From Streptococcus mitis (lineage in GTDB: Bacteria; Bacillota; Bacilli; Lactobacillales; Streptococcaceae), in assembly GCF_023109105.1 (NCBI RefSeq), contig NZ_JALDTZ010000006.1, forward strand, positions 37,632 through 101,631: a DNA stretch of 64,000 nt, in the 5' to 3' direction. Every line of letters starts with the position of its first letter. The stretch's first letter is position 1. Shown in pieces: positions 54,833 through 63,278 of this stretch. Position numbers and translations under genes: made by a program. The notes beneath the pieces were generated by a model that was not told the DNA's origin, searched no databases, and saw only the letters and a list, made by a program, of their open reading frames with translations.

Positions 54833-56797
54833 TTATTGAATGTGGTTAGCTAAATCTTCCTGAGCTTTTTTATTTGACTCAGCTTTTTCTTTTAGCCATT
54901 TTTCGTAGAGTTCTTGGTACTGTTTAGCAGTTACTGGCTCTTTTTGCAATTCAACATATTTATAGTTGTCCGCATTTCCCTTATGACCAACGAATGAGAA
55001 TGGACCTGTAAACGGTACAGTCTTACGGAAAATTGGGTTGGCTCCGCCACTTTGAACTGGTAGGAAGAGGGCGCTGTCTGTCAACCAAGCTTGGGCTTCA
55101 GCGTATTTTTCATAGCGAGCTTGAGTATCTGTGATTTCAGCGTCAGCCTGATCCAAGAGTTTCTTGTAGTCAGAAAGACCAATCTTGTCCTTAATTTCCT
55201 TGTCTTTTCCTTCAGTCAAACCCATGTTTTTCAACTGAGAACCTGTCTCTGGATCAAGGATAGCTAGGTAAGTCTTCGGATCCGAGTAGTCTCCACCCCA
55301 TCCTGAGACGTCAATATCGTAGTCTTTTTGTTCTGCTGTATCTGCAAAGTAGGTTGCCTGATCTTTTTCATCTGGAGAAAGTTGGATAACATCGATGACA
55401 ACATTATCCTTACCAAGAGTGGCTTCTACTGTTTGCTTGAGAGAACCAGCCTGTTGCACATCTAGCTTAGCGGTCTGGTCAACTGGCATATCCAAATGAA
55501 TTGGGAAGGTTACTCCCTGTGCTTGCAGACTTTCTTTGGCCTTAGCAAATCTTTCTTTAGCCTTTTCAGGATTCAAGAAGGCTTGCTTACCATCGTTTAG
55601 GTTAATGTTTGCCCAATCTTTACCGTAGTTGACAATTTTCTCATTGACAATATCACCGAAGTTCTTATCACCAACTTGAACAAAGTTACTTGGTATAACC
55701 GTGTTACGCAAAATACGGTCTGCTCCATCTTCACCATTTGTCTGCGCTGCATAGGCATGGCGGTCAAAGGCAAAGTTGATAGCCTGACGGAAATCCTTAT
55801 TTTGCATAGCTGCACGCGAATCTGTCTTTTCCTTATCAGACTGTTTCATAGTCTGCTTGTAGCTTTGACGATTAACGTTGAAAAGATAGTAGAAAGTAAC
55901 TGAGTTTTGTGGTGTATAGGTAATCTTGTCCTCATTTCCCTTCTTGAGTTCAGCAAATACTGAACTTGTTGGGAAGATACGTCCGTCTGTGTAGTTGCCT
56001 TCCAAAAATCCTCTTGTAAGACTATCTTGGTCAGAACCGTCAAAGAACGAGAGCTTCACTTTCTCGATTTTGACATTGTCCTTATCCCAATAGTTAGGAT
56101 TTTTATCAAATTCAATCAAAGATTTTGATGTGTAGGACTTAAACAAGTAAGGACCATTTGACAAGATACTTGATGGCGTCACACTTCCAAAGTCATCTCC
56201 CTTAGACTTCAAGAAAGCTTCGTTTACCGGACTAAGGATACTTGCTGTTGTTTTAGAGTTCCAATAAGTCTCAGGTTGATTAAGGGTGTACTGTAGTGTG
56301 TAATCATCCACCGCCTTAACACCAACAGTTGCAAAATCAGATGATTTCCCTTCAACATAGTCTGCTAGCCCTTTGATAGAGTCTTGTACCAAGTACAAGT
56401 TTTCAGCCTTTTTATCAGCCGCATACTTGAGACCAGTAACAAAGTCATGAGCTGTTACGTCCGCATACTCTTCTCCTTCAGAAGTGTACCATTTAGCTCC
56501 CTGACGGATCTTATAAGTGTAGGTCAAACCATCTTTTGACACTGTCCATGACTCAGCCATAGATGGGATGAGATTGCCATACTGGTCATTTTCCAACAAA
56601 CCATCAATCAAGTTGGTTGTGATACTAGATGTAGAGTCTCGTGTAGAGGTAATATAATCCAAGGTATCTGGGTTATTGACAAAGATATAAGAGTAAGTCT
56701 TGTCTGCATTACTTGATTGAGATGATCCACACGCTGCTAAAGCTAGACCTGCTGTCAAAGCCATAGCTCCAAAAAGCATAACTTTTGATTTCTTCAT
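54833..56797 (-). CDS. AliA/AliB-like oligopeptide-binding lipoprotein
   Basis: A 654-residue lipoprotein (lipobox LAAC, Cys23) of the SBP_bac_5 family, collinear with AmiA at 25469 (both have TLDYI, TTNxxDGLLxND, TYTYKIRQxAKW and a charged helical tail). Such orphan receptors feed the AmiCDEF permease with different peptides, including signalling peptides. No permease genes are adjacent. A TATAAT (about 56829-56834) lies upstream and GGAG precedes the start. Whether it corresponds to AliA, AliB or another paralogue cannot be decided here. Confidence 0.9.
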   Translation of the reverse strand: MKKSKVMLFGAMALTAGLALAACGSSQSSNADKTYSYIFVNNPDTLDYITSTRDSTSSITTNLIDGLLENDQYGNLIPSMAESWTVSKDGLTYTYKIRQGAKWYTSEGEEYADVTAHDFVTGLKYAADKKAENLYLVQDSIKGLADYVEGKSSDFATVGVKAVDDYTLQYTLNQPETYWNSKTTASILSPVNEAFLKSKGDDFGSVTPSSILSNGPYLFKSYTSKSLIEFDKNPNYWDKDNVKIEKVKLSFFDGSDQDSLTRGFLEGNYTDGRIFPTSSVFAELKKGNEDKITYTPQNSVTFYYLFNVNRQSYKQTMKQSDKEKTDSRAAMQNKDFRQAINFAFDRHAYAAQTNGEDGADRILRNTVIPSNFVQVGDKNFGDIVNEKIVNYGKDWANINLNDGKQAFLNPEKAKERFAKAKESLQAQGVTFPIHLDMPVDQTAKLDVQQAGSLKQTVEATLGKDNVVIDVIQLSPDEKDQATYFADTAEQKDYDIDVSGWGGDYSDPKTYLAILDPETGSQLKNMGLTEGKDKEIKDKIGLSDYKKLLDQADAEITDTQARYEKYAEAQAWLTDSALFLPVQSGGANPIFRKTVPFTGPFSFVGHKGNADNYKYVELQKEPVTAKQYQELYEKWLKEKAESNKKAQEDLANHIQ

Positions 56798-56882
56798 GAT
56801 TATTCTCCAATTTTACAGTATGTGAAATATTATACACTATTCAAGCAAAAACATAAAGCTTTTTGTACTTTTTTACAAAAAT

Positions 56883-56916
56883 AAAAATCAGTAGACTCGA
56901 GTTCCTACTGATTTTT
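56883..56916 (-). terminator. rpmH terminator
   Basis: AAAAATCAGTAG and CTACTGATTTTT, a perfect 12-bp stem followed by ATTTTT. Confidence 0.92.
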
Positions 56917-56933
56917 GATAGAATTCGTTTGGA

Positions 56934-57068
56934 TTATGCAGCCAAAACTTTGCGTCCTTTACGACGACGAGCTGCCAATACGCGACGACCGTTTTTAGTT
57001 GACATACGGTTACGGAATCCGTGTTTGCGCGCACGACGAAGTTTACTTGGTTGATAAGTACGTTTCAC
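56934..57068 (-). CDS. rpmH: 50S ribosomal protein L34
   Basis: A 44-residue, very basic ribosomal protein. The minus strand from GTG 57068 reads [20 protein letters not shown] and continues through [20 protein letters not shown] to LAA and TAA, the complete L34 sequence. The start codon is GTG, behind a strong AGGAGGT. It has its own promoter and terminator. In many bacteria rpmH is next to rnpA and dnaA; here neither is adjacent. Confidence 0.98.
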
Positions 57069-57142
57069 GATGAATACCTCCTCATAGATTTTGTATTCGT
57101 TTAGCCGGCTATAAAGTGATCAGTTACTAAACATACTTTACT

Positions 57143-57171
57143 ATTCTATCTGATTCTTTCGCTTTTGTCAA
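57143..57171 (-). promoter_or_regulatory. rpmH promoter
   Basis: Minus strand TTGACA (57166-57171), 17-bp spacer, TAGAAT (57143-57148). Confidence 0.9.
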
Positions 57172-57212
57172 TAGCTCTAGGCAAATGTTTCCAGCTTTTT
57201 CGAATGTAAGCC

Positions 57213-58427
57213 CTATCTACGATACTGTTTCAAGAAACGAGTCATCTTTTCTTGGATTTGGGCTAGTTCATCAACACGAGGAAGGTAAACGATACGGAAG
57301 TGGTCTGGCTCCTGCCAGTTGAAGCCTCGACCATGAACCAAGAGAACCTTTTCCTGCTTCAAGAAATTAAGGACAAACTGCTCATCATCATCGATACGGT
57401 ACATATTGCGGTCGATTTTAGGGAAGATATAAAGCCCAGCCTTTGGTTTAACGGCAGACAAACCTGGAATATCTTGAATGGCATTGTAAATGAAATTTCT
57501 TTGCTCGTAAATTCGTCCACCTGGAAGGAGCAATTCATCGACTGATTGGTGACCACCCAAGGAAGTTTGTACGACTTGTTGGGCCAAAACGTTAGAGCAA
57601 AGGCGCATATTGGACAGCATATTTAGCCCTTCGATATAGCCTTTAACATGTGTCTTAGGACCAGACAAGACCATCCAACCCACACGGAAACCAGCGATAC
57701 GATGCGATTTTGACAGACCATTCATGCTGACACAGAAAACATCTGGTGCCAAGCTCGCCACAGGTGTGTGCACATGTCCATCCATGACCATGCGGTCATA
57801 GATTTCATCCGCAAAAATAATCAAATCGTTTTGACGGGCAATCTCAATAATCTCCAGCAAGAGTTCCTTAGGATAAAGGGCTCCAGTTGGGTTGTTTGGA
57901 TTGATAAGGACGATTGCCTTGGTATTAGAAGTGATTTTTGACTTGATATCGTCAATATCTGGATACCATTCTGCAGCTTCATCACAGATATAGTGAACGG
58001 CATTTCCTCCAGCTAGGCTAACAGCTGCTGTCCAGAGAGGATAGTCTGGCATAGGTACTAAGACCTCATCCCCATTGTCCAAAAGCCCCTGCATAGACAT
58101 AACAATCAACTCACTGACTCCATTTCCAAGGTAAATATCATCAATATCTACGTTTGGGAATTTCTTCAATTGGCAATACTGCATGATGGCCTTACGGGCT
58201 GAGAAAATCCCTTTGGAGTCAGAATATCCTTCACTATCACGCGCATTCATAATCAAGTCATGAATGACCTCGTCTGGCGCTGTAAATCCAAATTCTGCTG
58301 GATTTCCTGTATTCAGACGTAAAATCTTTTCGCCGTTTGCTCGCATCCGCATAGCTTCTTCCAAAACAGGACCACGGATATCATAAGCAACATGCTCTAA
58401 CTTACTAGACTTGTTATATTCTTTCAT
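57213..58427 (-). CDS. PLP-dependent aminotransferase (AlaT-like)
   Basis: A 404-residue class I/II aminotransferase. The PLP Lys is in SMNGLSKSHRIAGFRVGW, the Asn/Tyr cofactor contacts in INPNNPTGALY and FADEIYDRM, and the C-terminal Arg in FRIVYLPR. The close match of its landmarks to AlaA/AlaT proteins suggests alanine-pyruvate/glutamate transamination; aspartate aminotransferase activity cannot be excluded. Monocistronic. Confidence 0.9.
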   Translation of the reverse strand: MKEYNKSSKLEHVAYDIRGPVLEEAMRMRANGEKILRLNTGNPAEFGFTAPDEVIHDLIMNARDSEGYSDSKGIFSARKAIMQYCQLKKFPNVDIDDIYLGNGVSELIVMSMQGLLDNGDEVLVPMPDYPLWTAAVSLAGGNAVHYICDEAAEWYPDIDDIKSKITSNTKAIVLINPNNPTGALYPKELLLEIIEIARQNDLIIFADEIYDRMVMDGHVHTPVASLAPDVFCVSMNGLSKSHRIAGFRVGWMVLSGPKTHVKGYIEGLNMLSNMRLCSNVLAQQVVQTSLGGHQSVDELLLPGGRIYEQRNFIYNAIQDIPGLSAVKPKAGLYIFPKIDRNMYRIDDDEQFVLNFLKQEKVLLVHGRGFNWQEPDHFRIVYLPRVDELAQIQEKMTRFLKQYRR

Positions 58428-58583
58428 CTTGTTTCCTCAATTCATCAGGATAGTAACATTATACCACTAGAAAGAGAATGCGACAAGTTTACTGAAATGT
58501 GTTACTAGGTTTGTATAGAAGAAAAACCTCACTAAAAGCGAGGTCAAGACAAGTGAGATAGCAGGAATTCTGCCAAAGACATA

Positions 58584-58886
58584 TCACATACCAAAAGATA
58601 AACCTAGAAAAAGCAAGCCTAAAAAGGAATCATAAAGAAGATTGAACATGAGGAAAAGCCCCCATATCATCAAGTAATCTAAGCGTCCACTTCTTTTTGC
58701 AACTAGAAATAATAGCAGATGGTAGAGTAGATGAAAGACTAAAAAACCGATAAAACCTGGATAAAGAAGGGGTACCAGTCTCTCTAATTGCCAGAGTATG
58801 ATAACTTCTACCAAGACCGACACTAGGATAATTCCATAATAAAGGAAATTTGATTTTTTTGATTCTTGAAAAGATTTTTTCATCAT
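58584..58886 (-). CDS. Small hypothetical membrane protein
   Basis: About 100 residues with three hydrophobic segments (roughly 16-35, 45-62 and 72-98) after a basic N-terminus (MMKKSFQESKKSN). I do not recognise a family. The start at ATG 58886 or 58883 follows GGGAGG. It lies between the aminotransferase gene and the divergent universal stress gene, a position I recall for a similar unknown gene in pneumococcus. Confidence 0.65.
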   Translation of the reverse strand: MMKKSFQESKKSNFLYYGIILVSVLVEVIILWQLERLVPLLYPGFIGFLVFHLLYHLLLFLVAKRSGRLDYLMIWGLFLMFNLLYDSFLGLLFLGLSFGM

Positions 58887-59047
58887 TATCCCTCCCCTCA
58901 CTTCTTTCCTACTATCCTTTCTTTTATTTTATCATATATTTATATAGTTTTTAATCGCTAACATTCTTTTAAAAAATACTTTTTTTGCTTTACTTCTATA
59001 GTGAAAAGGTTTACAATTATAGTAAGAAAATTTCAGGAGGTTTCATT

Positions 59048-59500
59048 ATGGCACAACGTTACCAAAATATCATGGTCGCAATCGATGGTTCTAAAGAAGC
59101 GGACTTGGCTTTTGTCAAGGGAGTTCATTCTGCTCTACGAAACGACGCTAAACTCACCATCGCACATGTCATTGACACACGCGCTCTCCAAAGTGTATCC
59201 ACCTTTGATGCTGAAGTTTACGAAGAACTCCAAGTCGATGCTGAAAGTCTGATGAAAGAGTACGAAAAACGTGCTAAAGATGCTGGTGTGGCGGATATTC
59301 ACATCGTCATTGAAATGGGAAATCCAAAGACCCTCTTGGCACGTACTATTCCAGACGCTGAGGAAGTGGACCTCATCCTCGTTGGCGCAACTGGTCTCAA
59401 CGCCTTTGAACGCCTCTTGGTCGGCTCTTCATCTGAATACATTCTCCGCCATGCTAAGGTCGATTTGCTGGTGGTGAGAGAACAAGAAAAAACATTATAA
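59048..59500 (+). CDS. Universal stress protein (UspA family)
   Basis: A 150-residue UspA-fold protein with N-terminal NIMVAIDGSKEADLA and the ATP-binding C-terminal pattern VGATGLNAFERLLVGSSSEY (G-x2-G-x9-G-S), so it belongs to the ATP-binding subgroup. Start ATG 59048 follows CAGGAGG; an upstream in-frame ATG at 58985 has no site. Confidence 0.94.
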   Translation: MAQRYQNIMVAIDGSKEADLAFVKGVHSALRNDAKLTIAHVIDTRALQSVSTFDAEVYEELQVDAESLMKEYEKRAKDAGVADIHIVIEMGNPKTLLARTIPDAEEVDLILVGATGLNAFERLLVGSSSEYILRHAKVDLLVVREQEKTL

Positions 59501-59505
59501 TCACC

Positions 59506-59534
59506 AAGAAAAGGAGCTTAGAGCTCCTTTTCTT
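59506..59534. terminator. Bidirectional terminator
   Basis: AAGAAAAGGAGCT-TA-GAGCTCCTTTTCTT between the convergent universal stress and HAD genes. Confidence 0.92.
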
Positions 59535-60918
59535 ATTTTTGTCTTTCTTTATGGCGTTCATAAGCCTTGAGCTGACGCTGCAGTTCCTTTTTGATAGCAG
59601 GTTCTGGAGCATACTTTTCTTCCCAATCATCTGGCTTTAAGATTTTGTGGGTCACTGGATCAAAATGAGCCTTGCCATCTGGGAAAATTTTCCCCATATT
59701 AGCCTGATGGACAATATCAAAAATACGTTCTGGGTCCACCCCCATCAAGACAAAACTACCATAGGTGAAATAAAGTGTATCAATCAAGGCATCCACCTGG
59801 CCTATCAAATCTTGCTGGGCAGGCGTCTTCTTAGCTACTTTATCTGCTGCCTTATCAAGAGCTTGATGAAGTTGCGATACAGCTTGACCAAAATCCTCTT
59901 CAGAAGAGCTGGCAGCTCTAACAAACTCCACCAATTCTTCTATTTTAAAGCCAGCCCTGTGGGTTGCACCTTCTAAATCCCAAGCTCGAGGTTCTTCTTG
60001 GGTCCGTTCATCCATCATGTGATGGAAGGTCTTGACCTTATTGAAATGATAGTCACGGCTGACAAAGACTTTTTCTGAAGCCAGAACACCAAAATGTTCC
60101 AAGGCCTTGTGAATTCCGTCTTGCTGATTGCTGGTAGTGATGTGCTTGGCAACTTCCTTGACACTGCTACTACCATTTCCCATAGCGACCGACATACCGA
60201 CACCTGCCAGCATTTCTAGGTCGTTATCTGAGTCACCAAAGGCCATCACTTGGTTGAGGTCAAAGCCATATTCCTTCCCAACTCGGCGAATGCCTTCCAA
60301 TTTAGAGTTTCCTTGATTGATGACATCCGCTGCAAAAGGATTGCTACGTGTCAATTTCAAGTCTTGAAAATCAGTTGCTGCCTTCTCAGACTCTTCGGGC
60401 GTCATCAGCATCAAAACTTGGTAGATAGGCTGATTCATCAGGTGAAGCAGGTCTTCCTCCTTTTGGGGAACAACCTTGCTGACCATACGATTAAAGGAAT
60501 GACTCACCGTCCGAGTTAAAACAGAGGGAACGAAGCGACTGATTCGTTGGGAAAAAGAACCCAGACCAAAAGACATGATTTTGGAACCCAGCATGGCATC
60601 CTTGGTCCCTAGGGCAATCTCCTTGCCCTCTTTTTTAGCATACGAAATGAGATGGCGCAAATGTAACTTGGAAATAGGGCTCGTGAACAAGACTCTTTCT
60701 TTATTAAAGATATACTGGCCATTGTAGGTTACCGCAAAATCCAGATCCAAATCGTCCATCAATTCCTTAACAAAAAAAGGTCCTCGTCCTGTCGCTACAC
60801 CAACTAGCACCCCTTGCTCTTTGACAATCTTAATCGCGTCCTTAGTGGATTTCAAAACACTCTTGCGATCGTTTACCAAGGTTCCATCGATATCAAAAAA
60901 AACAGCTTTGACTTCCAT
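59533..60918 (-). CDS. HAD phosphatase fused to a MazG-like NTP pyrophosphatase domain
   Basis: A 461-residue two-domain protein. Residues 1-275 are a Cof-type HAD phosphatase (FFDIDGTLVND with Asp9/Asp11, GVATGRG, FGDSDNDLEML). Residues about 290-450 form an all-alpha nucleotide pyrophosphatase-like domain (FHHMMDERTQEEPRAW, KIEELVEFVRAASSSEEDF, VDALIDTLYFTYGSFVLMGV with the acidic helix pattern). The pairing suggests clean-up of a nucleotide followed by dephosphorylation. Start ATG 60918 (MEVKAVFFD); a longer frame to 60948 overlaps the divergent promoters. Confidence 0.88.
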   Translation of the reverse strand: MEVKAVFFDIDGTLVNDRKSVLKSTKDAIKIVKEQGVLVGVATGRGPFFVKELMDDLDLDFAVTYNGQYIFNKERVLFTSPISKLHLRHLISYAKKEGKEIALGTKDAMLGSKIMSFGLGSFSQRISRFVPSVLTRTVSHSFNRMVSKVVPQKEEDLLHLMNQPIYQVLMLMTPEESEKAATDFQDLKLTRSNPFAADVINQGNSKLEGIRRVGKEYGFDLNQVMAFGDSDNDLEMLAGVGMSVAMGNGSSSVKEVAKHITTSNQQDGIHKALEHFGVLASEKVFVSRDYHFNKVKTFHHMMDERTQEEPRAWDLEGATHRAGFKIEELVEFVRAASSSEEDFGQAVSQLHQALDKAADKVAKKTPAQQDLIGQVDALIDTLYFTYGSFVLMGVDPERIFDIVHQANMGKIFPDGKAHFDPVTHKILKPDDWEEKYAPEPAIKKELQRQLKAYERHKERQK

Positions 60919-60943
60919 CCTATCCCAATCTCCCCTTTTGTGA

Positions 60944-60959
60944 TACAATGATTATACCA
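60944..60959. promoter_or_regulatory. Overlapping divergent promoters (HAD gene and asparaginase)
   Basis: Plus strand TGA-TACAAT (60941-60949) for asparaginase; minus strand TGG-TATAAT (60951-60959) for the HAD gene. The two -10 boxes are 1 bp apart, so the polymerases must compete. Confidence 0.6.
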
Positions 60960-60983
60960 CATTTCAGAAAGAGTGAGTAAATC

Positions 60984-61946
60984 ATGCCTAAGAAAATCCT
61001 TGTTTTACATACGGGTGGGACTATTTCCATGCAGGCCGATGCTTCTGGCGCTGTTGTGACGAGTTCAGATAATCCCATGAACCATGTGTCCAATCCTCTG
61101 GAGGGAATCCAAGTTCACGCCTTAGACTTTTTTAACCTGCCAAGCCCCCATATCAAACCCAAGCATATGCTGGCCCTCTACCAAAAAATCAAAGAGGAAG
61201 CTGCTAACTACGATGGGGTGGTGATTACACACGGGACCGATACATTAGAGGAAACTGCCTATTTCCTTGATACCATGGAAGTTCCCCACATGCCTATCGT
61301 TCTAACAGGTGCCATGCGTAGCTCCAACGAACTCGGCAGTGACGGTGTTTATAATTATCTGAGTGCTTTGCGGGTGGCTAGCGATGACAAGGCTGCTGAC
61401 AAAGGGGTTTTAGTCGTTATGAACGATGAAATCCACGCCGCCAAGTATGTTACCAAAACACATACGACCAATGTTAGTACTTTTCAGACTCCTACCCACG
61501 GCCCCCTTGGTCTCATCATGAAACAGGAAATACTCTACTTCAAAACAGCTGAACCTCGTGTTCGCTTTGACCTTGATCACATACAAGGCTTAGTACCTAT
61601 CATCTCAGCTTATGCTGGTATGACAGATGAGCTGATTGATATGCTGGATTTGGAACAATTGGACGGTTTGATTATCCAAGCCTTCGGAGCGGGCAATATT
61701 CCCAAGGAAACGGCTCAAAAATTAGAAAACCTTCTGCAAAAAGGAATCCCAGTCGCCCTGGTTTCACGATGCTTTAACGGTATTGCTGAACCTGTTTATG
61801 CCTACCAAGGTGGGGGCGTGCAGTTGCAAAAGGCAGGCGTCTTCTTTGTTAAAGAACTCAACGCCCAAAAAGCCCGCTTGAAACTCCTCATTGCCCTCAA
61901 TGCTGGACTAACAGGGCAGGCTTTGAAAGACTATATGGAAGGCTAA
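60984..61946 (+). CDS. L-asparaginase, type I
   Basis: Hydrolyses asparagine to aspartate and ammonia in the cytoplasm. The 320-residue protein lacks a signal peptide and has both catalytic signatures: VLHTGGTISM (Thr13) and VITHGTDTLEETAYF (Thr/Asp pair). Its stop codon TAA uses the first base of the following BOX element. It opposes AsnA metabolically. Confidence 0.95.
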   Translation: MPKKILVLHTGGTISMQADASGAVVTSSDNPMNHVSNPLEGIQVHALDFFNLPSPHIKPKHMLALYQKIKEEAANYDGVVITHGTDTLEETAYFLDTMEVPHMPIVLTGAMRSSNELGSDGVYNYLSALRVASDDKAADKGVLVVMNDEIHAAKYVTKTHTTNVSTFQTPTHGPLGLIMKQEILYFKTAEPRVRFDLDHIQGLVPIISAYAGMTDELIDMLDLEQLDGLIIQAFGAGNIPKETAQKLENLLQKGIPVALVSRCFNGIAEPVYAYQGGGVQLQKAGVFFVKELNAQKARLKLLIALNAGLTGQALKDYMEG

Positions 61947-62048
61947 TACTCTTCGAAAATCTCTTCAAACCACGTCAGCTTCACCTTGCCGTACTCAAGT
62001 ATATCCTGCAGCTAGCTTCTAGTTTGCACTTTGATTTTCATTGAGTAT
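61946..62048 (-). repeat. BOX element, boxA-boxC type
   Basis: Inverted copy, ATACTCTTCGAAAATC to GATTTTCATTGAGTAT on the plus strand, with some drift in the middle (CAAGTATATCCTGCAGCTAG). Confidence 0.9.
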
Positions 62049-62067
62049 AATTCTCTTCTCTAAAAAC

Positions 62068-62098
62068 AAATCAGGAAATCTTCACGATTCCCTGATTT
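62068..62098 (-). terminator. ccpA terminator
   Basis: AAATCAGG and CCTGATTT arms with inner GATTC/GAAATC pairing just past the ccpA stop; the tail on the minus strand is TTTGTTTTT. Confidence 0.8.
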
Positions 62099-62102
62099 TT
62101 TT

Positions 62103-63113
62103 CTATTTACGTTTTCGTGTTGAGCGACGTTCTGTCAAACCATGAGGTAAGAGAACTTCACGTTCTTCCAACTCTTCCTTGTGCATAATCTTAGTCAGCA
62201 TACGCATACTAATAGCGCCAAGGTCATAAAGAGGTTGGGCAATAGTTGTCAAGTTTGGACGGGTAAAGCGAGAGACTTGCGAATCATCACTAGTAATGAT
62301 TTCAAACTCTTCTGGCACAGACACACCGTGATCAGCCAAACCATTCAAGACACCTGCTGCCAATTCATCACCTGTTACAACCGCTGCAGTTGCGTTTGAT
62401 GAAATCAAGCGTTCTGCCAAGGCATAGCCATCTTCATAAGTGTATTTAGACTCAAATACCAATCCTTCGCTATAAGAAATACCTGCTTTTTTCAAGGCTT
62501 CCTTGTAGCCAACCAAACGAACCTTACCATTGATATCATCCACTAGCGGACCGCTTACGAAAGCAATGCGCTCATTTTCTTTAGCAAGGTAGCTCACTGC
62601 ATCAATCGTAGCTTGTTTGTAGTCAATATTGACACTTGGAAGTTGATGTTCTACATCCACAGTTCCTGCAAGAACAACTGGTGTCCGAGAACGAGAAAAC
62701 TCTGAACGAATTTTTTCAGTCAAGTGGTAGCCCATAAAAATGATACCATCCACTTGCTTAGAAAACAGGGTATTGACAACTGAAACTTCCTTGTCATCAT
62801 CCTCATCACTATTAGCAAGGACGATATTGTACTTGTACATTTCAGCGATATCATCAATCCCTTTAGCAAGCGTTGAGAAATAGCCATTAGTAATATTTGG
62901 GATTACGACACCGACAGTGGTTGTCTTTTTACTTGCAAGACCACGCGCCACTGCATTTGGACGGTAATCCAAACGGTCAATCACCTCAAGCACTTTTTTA
63001 CGAGTATTCTCTTTTACATTCTTATTGCCATTGACTACACGGCTAACCGTCGCCATTGAAACTCCTGCTTCACGGGCGACATCATAAATCGTTACTGTAT
63101 CGTCTGTATTCAT
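62103..63113 (-). CDS. ccpA: Catabolite control protein A
   Basis: LacI-family master regulator of carbon catabolite repression, acting with HPr-Ser-P at cre sites. The 336-residue protein has the N-terminal helix-turn-helix TIYDVAREAGVSMATVSRVV, hinge RPNAVARGLASKKTTTVGVV and a periplasmic-binding-like core. An AAAGGAAATGG region precedes ATG 63113, and a TGAAAA-CGAAA-TTTTCA palindrome lies at 63166-63182. Confidence 0.97.
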   Translation of the reverse strand: MNTDDTVTIYDVAREAGVSMATVSRVVNGNKNVKENTRKKVLEVIDRLDYRPNAVARGLASKKTTTVGVVIPNITNGYFSTLAKGIDDIAEMYKYNIVLANSDEDDDKEVSVVNTLFSKQVDGIIFMGYHLTEKIRSEFSRSRTPVVLAGTVDVEHQLPSVNIDYKQATIDAVSYLAKENERIAFVSGPLVDDINGKVRLVGYKEALKKAGISYSEGLVFESKYTYEDGYALAERLISSNATAAVVTGDELAAGVLNGLADHGVSVPEEFEIITSDDSQVSRFTRPNLTTIAQPLYDLGAISMRMLTKIMHKEELEEREVLLPHGLTERRSTRKRK

Positions 63114-63165
63114 TCCATTTCCTTTCTATTTCATACCTCACGAGACCTCTAAAAAAGAGACGGTA

Positions 63166-63182
63166 TGAAAATTTCGTTTTCA
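63166..63182. promoter_or_regulatory. Palindrome upstream of ccpA
   Basis: TGAAAA-TTTCG-TTTTCA, a perfect 6-bp inverted repeat. It resembles a degenerate cre but misses several consensus bases, so autoregulation is only a possibility. Confidence 0.35.
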
Positions 63183-63278
63183 TGATTCTACTTATTCCAT
63201 TTTATCACTAATTGTAAACACTTTCAAGTATTTTTTGAAGATTGTTTGAAAAAAATTTCATAGGGTAACTTCTCAAAG

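Noticed and set aside
63166..63182. Strong cre site upstream of ccpA
   Set aside because: The palindrome misses several conserved cre positions; listed only as a weak regulatory candidate.
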